Origin: Actinoplanes philippinensis
GTDB taxonomy: Bacteria > Actinomycetota > Actinomycetes > Mycobacteriales > Micromonosporaceae
Assembly (NCBI RefSeq): GCF_900113015.1
Contig: NZ_FONV01000003.1
Location: 124,001-188,000 of the forward strand
Length of the DNA stretch: 64,000 nucleotides
Direction: 5' to 3'
Part shown: piece by piece, positions 8,840-18,267 of the stretch
How the letters are laid out: the number at the start of each line of letters is the position of its first letter
How positions within the stretch are numbered: position 1 is the stretch's first letter
Notes under the pieces: model-generated
What the model was told of the DNA's origin: nothing
The model's input: the letters and a program-made list of their open reading frames with translations, nothing else
Databases searched by the model: none
Program-made: the position numbers and the translations under genes

Positions 8840-9011
8840 TTTCTCCCCTTTTGTGAGCGTTTTCTCCTCCATTCAAGGTGGCCTGCCCGGCGGCGCATCG
8901 GGGATTGCCCGCATCTCGACACGTCAGGGCGAAGGGGCCGCGGCATGACGGGGGCAGGCTGGCTGCGTACTGTATGTCGGTCCCTGTCCGCGACGTCGAT
9001 GGGCTTGATCG

Positions 9012-11099
9012 ATGAAGAGTCCGCTGCGCCCCGGTGACCCGCGTGAGCTGGGTGGCTATGAGCTGCTGGCACGCCTCGGCGAGGGCGGCATGGGGTCGGT
9101 CTTCCTGGGGCGGCGCGATGGCGGCCCGCTGGTCGCTATCAAGATCATCAAGGCGGAGTACGCCCACGAGGAGGAGTTCCGGGGGCGGTTCCGCAGTGAG
9201 GTCAAGCGCGCCCGGCAGGTGCCGCCGTTCTGCACCGCCGCGGTTCTGGACGCCGACCCCGAGCACCGTACGCCGTACCTGGTCGTCGAATATGTCGACG
9301 GCCCGAGCCTGGACGAGGTGGTGACCCGGGAGGGGCCGCTCGCGGACAGCCGCCTGCACGGGGTGGCGGTCGGGGTGGCCACGGCGCTGACGGCGATTCA
9401 CGGGGCGGGCGTGATCCACCGGGACCTCAAGCCGCGCAACGTGCTGTTCGCGCTCGGCTCGCCCAAGGTCATCGACTTCGGGATCGCGCGGGCGCTGGAG
9501 GTGACGAGCCAGCACACGCACCCGGACCAGATGGTGGGGACGGTCGCCTACATGGCGCCGGAGCGGTTCGACGGCATCCATCGTGACATCACCCCGGCCG
9601 CCGACGTGTTCGCGTGGGGCGCCGTGATCGCGTACGCGGGGACCGGCCGCACCCCCTTCCGGGCCGACTCACCGGTCGCCGTCGCGGCCCGGATCCTCAC
9701 CCAGCCACCGGACCTGACCGGGCTGTCCGGGCCGTTGGCCGACCTGGTGGCGCTGGCCCTGTCGAAGGACCCGGAGGACCGCCCGACCGCGTACGAGCTG
9801 CTGAATCTGCTGCTCGCGCAGAACACCGACCCGAACACCTTCAGCCGGCCGCCGACTCTCGATCCGCGGCTGCGGGAGGCCGCGGAGGCGGCGCAGCTGT
9901 CCGGTCATCACGTGTCCGGCGGCGGGCCGCGGCCGGGGCTGCCGGTCGCGCCCGCTCCGGCCCGGCGCCGGCGATGGCGCAAGCGGACCGTCGTGGCCGC
10001 CACCGCCGCCGCGACCGTGTTGATGGCCGGCCTCGGCATGTTCACCCGCGCCGACGACGACGTCGCCACGGATCCGTCCAGCGAGCTGATCGCCCAGGCG
10101 GCGATGCCGGTTCCGGGCGCGGTCCGCGGCCCGTGGGTGGTGGACGCTCTGGATCGCCGCGGGCAGTGGAAGGAGTCCACCGACGACTACGGTGGCCGCT
10201 GCTCGTTCAAGAACGGCCTGGTCATGACGACGTCGGCGTTCGGGCTGGAATGTCCGGGGACGACCGAGACGTTCGCCGGCAACCAGTCGATCGCCGCGGG
10301 CGTCACCGTGACCAATGACCTCTCCTGTGCCGAGGTCCGGTTCCGGGTGGCGGGTGACAGCTCCTACTGGCTGGACCTGTGCCCGCAGCTGATCCGGATC
10401 CGGCATCAGGGCGCGCTGCAGGTGACCACGCTCGGCTCGGCGGACTCCGGCCTGTTCACGCCGGGCAAGCGCCGCGACGTCGTGCTGCAGTTGCTGGACG
10501 AGGAGGCGTCGGTGGCGGTCGACGGCACGGTGGTGCTCACCGCGTCGCTGACCGATCCGAGTCTGCTGGCCGGCACGGTGAGTTTCGGGGTCGGGCCGAT
10601 CGACGCGGCGCGCAACGACGAGAAGCAGGTCGGCGCGGTCGTCACGAAGGCGGAGATCAGGCCGATCGAGGAGTTCGAGACGGCGCCCGGCGGGTCGGTG
10701 CCGACGTTCACCGACGTGCGCGCGGGCAAGACCACATCGATCGTCAAGGTACGGTCGTACCAGCCGAAGACCAGGTCGATCGTCGTGGAGCCGGTGCTGT
10801 TCATGACCGGCGACGAGTACTGCCGGACGTTCCGGCTGGAACCGTCGGCGGACGCGCCCTGTGAGCAGGCCTGGGTGACCGAGGACAGCCGGATGACGGT
10901 GACCCTGTCGACGTCGGCCGAGCCGAAGCTGACCAGCACGTTCGACGAGCCGGACCGCTGTGCGGGCGACCCGGTCACGGTGGGGACGTGCTCGATCACC
11001 GCCGCCAAGCTCGCCACCCGCCTGGGCAACGGCGGGCTGGCCCAGGTGAGCACAGCGGACGGCGTGGTCACGGCGATCGCCGAGGTCTACACCCCCTGA
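9012..11099 (+). CDS. Transmembrane Ser/Thr protein kinase (PknB-like)
   Basis: A 695-residue receptor-type kinase. The cytoplasmic kinase domain covers about residues 15-275: glycine loop GEGGMGSV at 23-30, VAIK lysine at 44, catalytic loop HRDLKPRN at 136-143, DFG at 155, and APE in YMAPERF. A linker and a basic patch (RRRRWRKR) precede one membrane helix near 322-340. The extracellular part of about 350 residues contains cysteines and a beta-rich segment (VRFRVAGDSSYWLDL) resembling LamG/DUF1080-type sandwiches. No PASTA repeats are present. All catalytic residues are intact, so it should be active. It probably senses an external ligand. Divergent from the SIMPL gene. Confidence 0.93.
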   Translation: MKSPLRPGDPRELGGYELLARLGEGGMGSVFLGRRDGGPLVAIKIIKAEYAHEEEFRGRFRSEVKRARQVPPFCTAAVLDADPEHRTPYLVVEYVDGPSLDEVVTREGPLADSRLHGVAVGVATALTAIHGAGVIHRDLKPRNVLFALGSPKVIDFGIARALEVTSQHTHPDQMVGTVAYMAPERFDGIHRDITPAADVFAWGAVIAYAGTGRTPFRADSPVAVAARILTQPPDLTGLSGPLADLVALALSKDPEDRPTAYELLNLLLAQNTDPNTFSRPPTLDPRLREAAEAAQLSGHHVSGGGPRPGLPVAPAPARRRRWRKRTVVAATAAATVLMAGLGMFTRADDDVATDPSSELIAQAAMPVPGAVRGPWVVDALDRRGQWKESTDDYGGRCSFKNGLVMTTSAFGLECPGTTETFAGNQSIAAGVTVTNDLSCAEVRFRVAGDSSYWLDLCPQLIRIRHQGALQVTTLGSADSGLFTPGKRRDVVLQLLDEEASVAVDGTVVLTASLTDPSLLAGTVSFGVGPIDAARNDEKQVGAVVTKAEIRPIEEFETAPGGSVPTFTDVRAGKTTSIVKVRSYQPKTRSIVVEPVLFMTGDEYCRTFRLEPSADAPCEQAWVTEDSRMTVTLSTSAEPKLTSTFDEPDRCAGDPVTVGTCSITAAKLATRLGNGGLAQVSTADGVVTAIAEVYTP

Positions 11100-11133
11100 G
11101 GCACAGTCCACACTCTGAGGCACAGTCCACGAC
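11096..11133 (+). repeat. 19-bp duplication across the kinase stop codon
   Basis: The segment CTGAGGCACAGTCCACACT at 11096-11114, which includes the kinase TGA, is followed directly by a near-copy at 11115-11133. The first 16 bases of the two copies are identical. Confidence 0.85.
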
Positions 11134-11300
11134 ATCGGAGACGGGCGGGAACGACCCCGATAACACTTTCCCGGGCGGCGCCGCGAAATGGCGTACCAAA
11201 GGACGGTCTTTTCTTTTCTTTGTGTTAAGTGCCTGTCCGGCGCCCGCGCGCGCTGCCTAGCATTTCGGCGGCCGATCGCACGTCATGTCAGGGAGCAACC

Positions 11301-12497
11301 GTGTCGTCCTCCGCATTTCCCGAGCCGCCGCCGTCGCCCGGCCGTCACGCCCGCCGCCCGCGGGGCGCCGCCGTGGCCGCCGCCGGTGTGGCCGTCGCCG
11401 TGATCGCCGGGGCGGCCGTGTGGATGACGCGGCCGGCCGCCGGAAAACAGGCATCCGAAACGGCCGCCGTCCGGTCGGAAACGGGCACGCCGGCGCCCGG
11501 GATCGCATCGTCCGTGTCCGCGCCGGCCTCGATTTCGGTATCGGCGTCACCTCCGGCAAAAGCCGCGACCACCGCCGCGACGAAAGCGCCGCAGGTGGTC
11601 GCCAAGGGCGGCTGGATCCCGGTCGACCAGGCCGTCTGGGGCAAGCAGCTCGCCGACTACCAGCGGACGAAGGCGGACCCGCCGGGCAACGCGGGCAACC
11701 TGCCGGAGTTCCGGGCCGACTGCAAGTACAGCCACCGCAAACCGGACGACCCGATCGTCGCGCCGGGGCTGCCGGGCGCCTCGCACATGCATTCGTTCGT
11801 CGGCAACAAGGCGGTCGACGCGCACACCACCGCCGGCGATCTGATGAAATTCACCGCCACCACCTGCAAACCGGTGGTCGACCATTCCGCCTACTGGGTG
11901 CCGACGCTCTACGAGGCGGCGTCCCGCACACCGGTCGAGACCACGGGATTCCGGGTCTACTACCGTTCGCTGCGGAGCAATTCGACGGGAGTCGTCCCCA
12001 TTCCGAACGGGCTGCGCATGATCGCCGGTGACGCAAAGAAAAAGGTGCCGACGCCGCGGGGCGCGCAGGGCCAGTTCTACTGCGCTTTCTACGGGCCGGG
12101 TGACATCGACGGTTATGCGCGCAGCGAGAACGGGAACTGGCCGATCTGCGGTGAACCGGCGAGCCTGCATTTCATGCTGCAGTTCCCGGACTGCTGGGAC
12201 GGCGAGAACCTGGACAGCCCGAACCACAAGGACCACGTGGCGTTCGGGACGAACGAGGGCTGCCCGGCCGCCCATCCGGTGCGGATCCCGGCGCTCACCT
12301 TCGACATCGCCTACGGTGCGAAGGGGTCGAAGGCCGGCTACTACCTGTCGTCCGACCCGGACGGGCGCAGCGCCTCGTCGATGCACGGCGACGCGTTCGT
12401 CATGTGGGACGCCGACGCCATGAACCAGCGGGTCCGCAACTGCATCGCTCAGCGCCGGACCTGCAACAACGACGGCTACGACCCGTTCTCCTACTGA
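11301..12497 (+). CDS. Exported DUF1996 protein
   Basis: A 398-residue protein with a short N-terminal cytoplasmic stretch, a hydrophobic segment at about residues 22-42 (GAAVAAAGVAVAVIAGAAV) acting as signal anchor or signal peptide, a Pro/Ala/Ser-rich linker, and a DUF1996 domain from about residue 130. Typical DUF1996 features are RADCKYSHRKPDDPIV, SHMHSFVGN and a late block rich in His, Asp and Cys (HGDAFVMWDAD). Homologues are secreted in actinobacteria and fungi, sometimes fused to carbohydrate-binding modules; the activity is unknown. The GTG at 11301 is chosen because GGGAG lies just upstream. It is convergent with the next kinase gene, with a 6-base gap. Confidence 0.85.
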   Translation: MSSSAFPEPPPSPGRHARRPRGAAVAAAGVAVAVIAGAAVWMTRPAAGKQASETAAVRSETGTPAPGIASSVSAPASISVSASPPAKAATTAATKAPQVVAKGGWIPVDQAVWGKQLADYQRTKADPPGNAGNLPEFRADCKYSHRKPDDPIVAPGLPGASHMHSFVGNKAVDAHTTAGDLMKFTATTCKPVVDHSAYWVPTLYEAASRTPVETTGFRVYYRSLRSNSTGVVPIPNGLRMIAGDAKKKVPTPRGAQGQFYCAFYGPGDIDGYARSENGNWPICGEPASLHFMLQFPDCWDGENLDSPNHKDHVAFGTNEGCPAAHPVRIPALTFDIAYGAKGSKAGYYLSSDPDGRSASSMHGDAFVMWDADAMNQRVRNCIAQRRTCNNDGYDPFSY

Positions 12498-12503
12498 ACG
12501 CTC

Positions 12504-14345
12504 TCACGAGCCGGTGACCCGTACGCCGGTGAAGGTGGCGTCGGCGCCCCACGCCCGGACGGCGACGCCACCGCACTCCACCTCGGGCAGGTCGAAGGCG
12601 GCCAGTTCCCGGCCGTCGATGCTGACGGTCATGGCCGCCCCGACCGCGGAGACGACGACGTGGCGACGGGTCCGCAGGTCCGGGGCCGGGACCGGCGCGA
12701 CGTCGACCGACCAGGCGCCGCCGGGCAGCTCCACCGGCCGCACCACCGGGCCGGGGCGGCTGCTGACGTCGGCGGTCTGCCACTCGTACTGGACGGAGTA
12801 GCCCTGGGGCTGGTCGCCGGGGAGGGTGCTGCGCGGGGCGACGGCGATGCCGTAGTTGTCGCCGGCCGGTTTCACCGCCACGTCGAACTCGACGGTGGCG
12901 GCGCAGTGCCGGGTCGGTGACCAGAAGCCCCACAGGTGCTTGAACCGGTCCACGCCGGAGGGCGGGCTGATCGACAGTGTCCCGGGCCCGGCGGTGGCGG
13001 CGAAGTCGGCCCACTGACGGCCGAAGACGGCGAAGCTGACGTCGTCACCCGGCCCAACGGAGGCCGGCCCCGCAGAAGCCGGCCCCACAGAAGCCGAGCC
13101 CGCTCCGGCTAAGGGCTGCCGCGGATCCGGACGATCCGGCCACAGCGTCCAGGCAGACGTGGCCAAGGCGGCGGTCAGCGCCGCAGCGGTCAGCCCCCGC
13201 CGGACGCGCCGCCGATGACGCGCGGGATGGGCAGGAACGGCGGGTGGGCTGGGGACGGCGGAAGGGCTGGGGACGGCGGAAGGGCTGGGGACGGTGGAAG
13301 GGCTGGGGACGGTGGAAGGGCTGGGGACGGTGGAGGGGGCCGCGACGGCAGGTCCCGGGGCCAGAGCCGCGATGATCCGCCGGCTCCAGGCGACCGGCCC
13401 GATCCGTGCGCGCACCACCGGATCCGGCGACAGGTAGGCGCTGATCAGCTCCCGCAGAGCCTCCCCCGCCTCCCCCGGCGCCTCCGCCCACGCCGTGGCC
13501 GCGAGCCGCCGGCCGGCCTCGGCGTGATGATCCGGATCCTCGGCGCTGGGCGGCGGCTCACCGACGAGCAGGTGGTACGCGACCGCGCCGAGCGAGTACA
13601 GGTCGGAGGCGGCGGCGCGTGGCCGTTGCGGCGCGGCGAGCACCTCGGGCGCCGCGTAGGGCGGGCTGCACAGTCCGCGACGGGTGGTGTCCGACCCGAG
13701 CCGGGTGATCGCGCCGGTGTCCACGAGCACCAGCCCGCGGTCCTCGGTGATCAGGCAGTTCCCGGGTTTGATGTCGCCGTGGACGATCGGGTTGTTGTCG
13801 GTGCGGGTGACCGAGTGCAGCATGTCGATCGCCTCGGCCAGGTCGCGGACCCAGCCGGCGCGCTCGGCGACGGAGACCGGCCGGGCGTTGACGACCGCGG
13901 CCGGCGGCGCCCCGTCGATCCATTCCATGACGAGGTACGGCGTCCGGAAGACCCGTGCCGGTGTGGACGCGGTGCCCGCGCCGCCGAGGAAGAGCTCGCG
14001 CACCTGGACCAGGTGCGGGTTGGCGGGCAGCCCGCGCAGCAGCGCCACCTGGTCGTCGAGGTGCGGCCAGGTCCCGTCGTGCGGCCAGGACCGGTCCGCG
14101 CCGACCGGGCACCGGTACTCCTTGACGGCGACCAGCCGGGTCGACGTGCGCCCGCGTCCGGCGTACCTGGCCCGGTAGACGGTCCCCTCGGCGCCTCCGC
14201 CGACGTGTTCGAGCCGCTCGTAGGTGGCCGGGTGGTGCTCGGGGCCGATCCACACCCCGTCCGCGGGAACCGGAGGCGGCACGTAGGCGGCCGGTGACGT
14301 CTCGTCCGAGGCGTCGGTGGTCGCCGGCGCCCCCTCAGGTGTCAT
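12504..14345 (-). CDS. Transmembrane Ser/Thr kinase-like protein with atypical HGD and DTG motifs
   Basis: A 613-residue kinase-like receptor. The kinase domain runs from about residue 42 to 330, with the glycine-rich loop GGGAEGTVY at 49-57 and the VAVK lysine at 75. The catalytic loop reads HGDIKPGN (189-196), with Gly in place of Arg, and the DFG motif is DTG at 209-211. Loss of the HRD arginine suggests that activation-loop phosphorylation is not needed. A Pro/Ser repeat linker leads to one membrane helix near 395-412, then an extracellular beta-rich domain of about 200 residues. The ATG overlaps the end of the FHA gene by 11 bases, so the two are co-translated. Probably active but atypical. 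Confidence 0.88.
   Translation of the reverse strand: MTPEGAPATTDASDETSPAAYVPPPVPADGVWIGPEHHPATYERLEHVGGGAEGTVYRARYAGRGRTSTRLVAVKEYRCPVGADRSWPHDGTWPHLDDQVALLRGLPANPHLVQVRELFLGGAGTASTPARVFRTPYLVMEWIDGAPPAAVVNARPVSVAERAGWVRDLAEAIDMLHSVTRTDNNPIVHGDIKPGNCLITEDRGLVLVDTGAITRLGSDTTRRGLCSPPYAAPEVLAAPQRPRAAASDLYSLGAVAYHLLVGEPPPSAEDPDHHAEAGRRLAATAWAEAPGEAGEALRELISAYLSPDPVVRARIGPVAWSRRIIAALAPGPAVAAPSTVPSPSTVPSPSTVPSPSAVPSPSAVPSPPAVPAHPARHRRRVRRGLTAAALTAALATSAWTLWPDRPDPRQPLAGAGSASVGPASAGPASVGPGDDVSFAVFGRQWADFAATAGPGTLSISPPSGVDRFKHLWGFWSPTRHCAATVEFDVAVKPAGDNYGIAVAPRSTLPGDQPQGYSVQYEWQTADVSSRPGPVVRPVELPGGAWSVDVAPVPAPDLRTRRHVVVSAVGAAMTVSIDGRELAAFDLPEVECGGVAVRAWGADATFTGVRVTGS
13243..13332. repeat. Five 18-bp in-frame repeats in the kinase juxtamembrane linker
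   Basis: Five copies of an 18-bp unit (GAAGGGCTGGGGACGGTG type) encode PSPSAV/PSPSTV hexapeptides. Codon-preserving differences (GCG or GTG in the last triplet) divide the array into two sub-blocks. Confidence 0.88.
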
Positions 14346-15054
14346 CGGCGAACCGCTCCAGGTCGGTGTCGGTGACGTTCCCCGACCGGATCGCCCAGTG
14401 CGCGAGCCGTTCCACGCCGGTCAGGTCGGGGATGTCGTGCTCGTGGGTGAGCCAGGCCCGCAGCTCGTCGAGGTTGTTCCGGATGGTCTTGGCCCGGTAG
14501 GGGTGCCCGTGCGCGACCATCAGCTCCTCCATGGCGGCGTAGGACGGCACCTGGCCGCGCGGCCCGGACGAGGTCATCACCGGCAGGCAGAGCGCGGTGA
14601 GGAAGAACCGCTGCCGGGGCTTCATCGGGATCCGCTGGAACCCGGCGGTCGGCGCCGATCCGTCGGCCCCCGCCGGGCTGGTGCGGGCCGGGCCGAGCCC
14701 GCGCAGGTCGATGGTGATCCGGTACTCGGTGACGGCCCCGGTGAGGCTCAGGCGAACCAGTGGATGCGGGTGGGTGCCGGTGACCATCATCGGGAGGATC
14801 TCGTAGCCCGGGCCGGGGAACGTCGCCACGGTCAGCGTCCGCTTGTCGCTGAGATTGTGGATGAGCACCCCGTCGTCGCGGCATTCCAGCAGCCCGGCGG
14901 TACGGGGCACCCGCCGGTCCTCCGGGGAGTGACCGATGCGCAGGTCGTTGCCGGGGGCGCGGCCGAAGCGCAGCGACTGCCCGGCGACGAGGCGCCGGGT
15001 GAGGTCCCCCGAGCTGATCAGCGCCGCCGGGGTGGCGTCGTCGGAGGCGGTCAC
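14335..15054 (-). CDS. FHA-domain protein paired with the kinase
   Basis: A 239-residue cytoplasmic protein. The N-terminal half carries an FHA-like core with RFGRAPGNDLRIG near residue 32 and LIHNLSDKRTL near 70, the phosphothreonine-binding fold used as reader for Ser/Thr kinases. The C-terminal part (YAAMEELMVAHG... DELRAWL) is helical and resembles a winged-helix-like module that often accompanies such FHA domains. The GTG at 15054 starts 12 bases after the stop of the secreted inhibitor-like gene; its ribosome-binding site is weak. The 11-base overlap with the kinase start, and the ability of FHA domains to bind kinase autophosphorylation sites, suggest that this is the partner or substrate of that kinase. 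Confidence 0.75.
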   Translation of the reverse strand: MTASDDATPAALISSGDLTRRLVAGQSLRFGRAPGNDLRIGHSPEDRRVPRTAGLLECRDDGVLIHNLSDKRTLTVATFPGPGYEILPMMVTGTHPHPLVRLSLTGAVTEYRITIDLRGLGPARTSPAGADGSAPTAGFQRIPMKPRQRFFLTALCLPVMTSSGPRGQVPSYAAMEELMVAHGHPYRAKTIRNNLDELRAWLTHEHDIPDLTGVERLAHWAIRSGNVTDTDLERFADDT

Positions 15055-15065
15055 GGCCCGGATCG

Positions 15066-15524
15066 TCAGTAGCAGGAGTAGCCGGGGACGATCGTGCCGG
15101 CGCCAGGGTGATAGATCGCCGGGCGGACCGAGGACATCCGGTCGTTCCAGGTCGCGTTGAAGCTGACTCGCTGCCCCGCCTCGATCCGCAGCGGGGCGCT
15201 GCCACCGTAGCCGGGGTTCGCGAAGACGCAGACCGGCTTGGACGTGCGGTTGTACCAGGAGCTGGCCATGTCGTTCCAGGTGCCGTTGGCGCCGCTGTTG
15301 GTGGAGCTGCGACAGCCGCCGCACGGGTTGTTCTGCAGGTTGGCGTTGCTGCCGGCGCCGAGGTTGTACCGGGGGCCGGAGTAGTTGGAGTCCACCCAGA
15401 AGCAGAAGCTGCCGCTCGCACAGTCCAGGGCCGCGGCCGAGGCCGGCGACACCACGCCGAACACGCCGGCCAGCACCATGCCGAGGCTCACCAGAAGCGC
15501 CGTGATCGTTCTCCGCACCTGCAT
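15066..15524 (-). CDS. Secreted peptidase-inhibitor I36-like protein
   Basis: A 152-residue secreted protein. A Sec signal peptide spans about residues 1-31 (MQVRRTITALLVSLG... ASAAA). The mature part opens with CASGSFCFW, the cysteine-rich start typical of the I36 family (Streptomyces metalloproteinase inhibitor SMI-like), and contains six cysteines and the C-terminal PGYSCY. A role as extracellular protease inhibitor or wall-binding protein is inferred from the family. The ATG at 15524 has AAGGA upstream. It lies first in a short operon with the FHA and kinase genes. Confidence 0.78.
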   Translation of the reverse strand: MQVRRTITALLVSLGMVLAGVFGVVSPASAAALDCASGSFCFWVDSNYSGPRYNLGAGSNANLQNNPCGGCRSSTNSGANGTWNDMASSWYNRTSKPVCVFANPGYGGSAPLRIEAGQRVSFNATWNDRMSSVRPAIYHPGAGTIVPGYSCY

Positions 15525-15814
15525 CCCGTTCCTTCCCCAGACGACGCGCGCAAGGTTAACGGGGTGGGCGTACCCCGCTGATGGCCTTTCCGGAGTGGAG
15601 AGATCAGACATTCGGCCAGGTCACAGCCCTGCCGACGGCTCTCGCCGGGTGGCCGGCGCCGGAAATAGTTCACTCGCCGGGATTAGCCGGAAAGGCGGAG
15701 AAGAGGGGGACCGGGGCACCCCTGCCCTGGAGAGAGTGCCCGCCGCGCGGCGAATCTGTTGTCGACGCACCGGCCCCACCCCCGGGGCCACCGTCACGAG
15801 CAGGAGGTTTCGCG

Positions 15815-16288
15815 ATGACCCACACCACCCGGACCGGCAAGCGCACCCTCCGCGCCCGTCTCGCCGCCCTCGCCGTCCTCGGCGCCGTGGCGACCGGCGG
15901 CGCGGTGGCCGTCCCCACCCCGGCGCTCGCCGCGAGCACCTACGGACCGGTCACGATCAACTGCGGGATCGTCACGTGCAGCGCGTACCTGTCCCGGTCG
16001 GCGACCAAGGCGGCCTACCGCAAGCTCACCATCGGCGGCGGCGGGTTCGCGGCGGCCGCGGCGGTGGTCTGCGCGCCGCTGATGACGCCGCCGCTGACCC
16101 CGATCGGGGTGGCGTGCGGGGCGGTCGCCACGGTCCACGGGGCGTGGATCGCCCAGTCGATCACCGAGGCCGCGACCATGCACGGCTCGCGCGGCGCGTG
16201 CCTGAAGGTCACCTACACCCGGCCGGTCCGCGGGCTGTCGACGATCACCTACTGGTCGACGAACAACGGCACCTACTGCAAGAACTGA
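15815..16288 (+). CDS. Small secreted protein of unknown function
   Basis: A 157-residue protein. A signal peptide of about 40 residues ends PTPALAAS. The mature part begins [20 protein letters not shown] and carries a central hydrophobic Gly/Ala-rich stretch (near residues 75-110) with paired cysteines, then a C-terminal region ending [14 protein letters not shown] lies 7 bases before the ATG. The layout of signal peptide, cysteines and glycine-rich hydrophobic core recalls small exported toxins or bacteriocin-like proteins, but I recognise no family. Its 3' end overlaps the convergent exonuclease gene by 16 bases. Confidence 0.75.
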   Translation: MTHTTRTGKRTLRARLAALAVLGAVATGGAVAVPTPALAASTYGPVTINCGIVTCSAYLSRSATKAAYRKLTIGGGGFAAAAAVVCAPLMTPPLTPIGVACGAVATVHGAWIAQSITEAATMHGSRGACLKVTYTRPVRGLSTITYWSTNNGTYCKN

Positions 16289-16839
16289 TCACGGGCGGCG
16301 AGCATGGCGCAGAACAGGGCGCCCTGTTCGAGGGCGTCGTCGAGGGCCACGTGGCTGTGCGGGGAACCGCCGAACCAGGCTCGCGGCATGGTCCGCTTCA
16401 CCGTCGACCGGAAGTCGGTGCCGAGCAGGGCCATCGCGTACGACTTCAGGTCCAGGGCCGAGTGGGAGAACGGGCTCGCGCCGGTGAAGCGGATCAGGTA
16501 CCAGTACACGAACATGAAGTCGAAGGCCGCCGGGTAGCCGACGAAGACCGGGCGGCCGGGCAGGCTCTCCAGCCAGGTGCGGTAGGCGGGCATCGCGACC
16601 GCCGGGTCCTGCTGGCCGGCCCGGCACGCCGCCCACGCCCGCGGCTGGGTGGCCCACCAGGCCATCGTCTCCGGGTGGCCCTGCGCGCCGGGCAGCGTGG
16701 ACAGGTTGGCGGTGAAGGTGCCGTGCAGGGTCTTGTCAGCGGTGAAGGCCGCCGACGCGAAGCTCAGCATCGAGTGCGGACCGGGGATCGGGCCGTCGGA
16801 CTCGATGTCGGTGCTGATGTAGATCTCGGGTCGTGCCAT
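16273..16839 (-). CDS. DEDDh 3'-5' exonuclease (RNase T/oligoribonuclease-like)
   Basis: A 188-residue cytoplasmic exonuclease. The first acidic motif is STDIESDGP at residues 9-17 (DxE), and the late motif HSHVALDDA near 160-168 provides the His and Asp of the DEDDh type. [10 protein letters not shown] in the middle gives the second Asp-containing motif. It matches the actinobacterial family often named polyadenylate-specific 3'-exoribonuclease AS, which degrades RNA 3' ends. It is separated by 9 bases from the upstream acyltransferase gene, so the two may be cotranscribed. Confidence 0.82.
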   Translation of the reverse strand: MARPEIYISTDIESDGPIPGPHSMLSFASAAFTADKTLHGTFTANLSTLPGAQGHPETMAWWATQPRAWAACRAGQQDPAVAMPAYRTWLESLPGRPVFVGYPAAFDFMFVYWYLIRFTGASPFSHSALDLKSYAMALLGTDFRSTVKRTMPRAWFGGSPHSHVALDDALEQGALFCAMLAARDQFLQ

Positions 16840-16848
16840 CCCGGCACC

Positions 16849-18126
16849 TTAGGTGGCACGACCCGCGGCGTCGACCGGATTGTGCCGGCCGGCGAGGGAA
16901 GGCCTCGGCCCGGCGGTCGCGAGACGGCCGGGAGGGGCCGCCTCGCTCGCGGGGCCGCCAGGGCCGGGTGTGGTGCTCGTGGGGGCGGCGTGGCTCGTAC
17001 CCCCTGAGGTCCAGCGCCGTGTGAAACGCACCAGCAACCGGCGGGCGGGCTCCTCGATGTATTGATGGGCGCCCTCGGCGATCAGCAGCAGCACCGCGAG
17101 GGTGATCAGCAGGGCGCCGTAGGGGGCCCAGCCGCCGCCGGTCCTGATCCGGTCGGCGGTGCCGAGGTCGAAGAGGATCCAGCGATGGGTGAGGTAGAGG
17201 GCGTAGCTGGCCAGGCCGAGGCGGACCATCACGGTGGTGGAGAGGATGCGGGCCATCCAGCCGCGGCCGGACGCCAGACTGATCATGACCAGCGCGAACG
17301 GCACGACGAAGAGCAGGCCGTAGGCGGCCGAGCTCCAGCCGGAGCCCATCGGGCGGAAGGCGGCCAGGCCGAAGACGTAGCTGAAGACGAAGGCCTGGAT
17401 GGCCTGGTGACGGCCGGTCGACCAGCGTCCGGTGTACGGGATGAGGAAGGCGACCGCCATGCCGACGACGAACATCGGCAGGTGGCAGAGCGGGTTGCGG
17501 TAGAGCCAGCGGTGCGCGGACGCCGGGTTGTCGGCCTTGAAGGAGGAGTGGCCGGTCAGGTGGAAGGCGGCCCAGAGGGTGAGGATCACCGCTGTCATCG
17601 CGAGGATCAGCAGGATCAGACCGCGGGCGCCGGAGCGGCGGGCCAGGCTGGCGACGAGCGGGACGAGGAACGGGAACAGCGCGTAGAAGAACAGCTCGAC
17701 GCCGATCGACCAGCCGGGGCTGTTGTAGTAGCCCATCGCCACCTTGAGGTCGCCGCTCCAGGTCTGCACGGCGAGCAGGTTCTGCAGCAGGGCCCAGCCG
17801 TGGTTGGGCCGGCCGTAGGCCCAGAGGTAGACGGCACAGTAGGCGATCACCGCCCAGTAGAGCGGCATGACCCGGGCGATCCGGGCGATGTAGAACCGGA
17901 TCGTGCAACGGCCCTCCCAGCCCCGCAGATCGGGGTAGTTGTAGGCGAGCACCACCCCGGAGAGCATGAAGAACATCGGGACCCCGATGTGGCCCCAGCT
18001 CGCGATCCGGCCGAGGTGCTCGGGCAGGCTCGCCGGCACTCCGCTGTGCGAGACGACGACACCGATCGCGGCGACCGCCCGCAGGCCGGTGAGGGCGGTG
18101 AGCACGGGCCTGTTCTGTTCTGCCAC
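16849..18126 (-). CDS. Membrane acyltransferase, family 3 (OafA-like)
   Basis: A 425-residue integral membrane protein with about ten hydrophobic helices. The opening LTALTGLRAVAAIGVVVSHSG contains the conserved His of acyltransferase_3 enzymes, and MFFMLSGVVLAY near residue 55-66 is the typical second-helix signature. These enzymes move acetyl or other acyl groups onto sugars, polysaccharides, macrolides or wall components across the membrane. The soluble tail after residue 380 is low-complexity. The start is GTG, with AGGTAA upstream. The natural substrate cannot be told from the context. Confidence 0.9.
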   Translation of the reverse strand: MAEQNRPVLTALTGLRAVAAIGVVVSHSGVPASLPEHLGRIASWGHIGVPMFFMLSGVVLAYNYPDLRGWEGRCTIRFYIARIARVMPLYWAVIAYCAVYLWAYGRPNHGWALLQNLLAVQTWSGDLKVAMGYYNSPGWSIGVELFFYALFPFLVPLVASLARRSGARGLILLILAMTAVILTLWAAFHLTGHSSFKADNPASAHRWLYRNPLCHLPMFVVGMAVAFLIPYTGRWSTGRHQAIQAFVFSYVFGLAAFRPMGSGWSSAAYGLLFVVPFALVMISLASGRGWMARILSTTVMVRLGLASYALYLTHRWILFDLGTADRIRTGGGWAPYGALLITLAVLLLIAEGAHQYIEEPARRLLVRFTRRWTSGGTSHAAPTSTTPGPGGPASEAAPPGRLATAGPRPSLAGRHNPVDAAGRAT

Positions 18127-18218
18127 TTACCTGTGTCCCCCATGTGCGTGATGCCGACTCGGCATTGCAGCAGCGGCCGGCGAACGCAAAGTGTCGGGAC
18201 AGGAAATGCACAGCGAAA

Positions 18219-18249
18219 AGCGCCGCCCGGCGGGGGACCGGGCGGCGCT
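18219..18249 (-). terminator. Intrinsic terminator of the GH26-like gene
   Basis: A perfect 12-bp GC stem (AGCGCCGCCCGG and complement) with a 7-nt loop is followed on the minus strand by TTTTC. It lies 18 bases after the stop codon. This is the clearest U-tract terminator in the window. Confidence 0.85.
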
Positions 18250-18267
18250 TCTCATCCGGGGGGGAGG

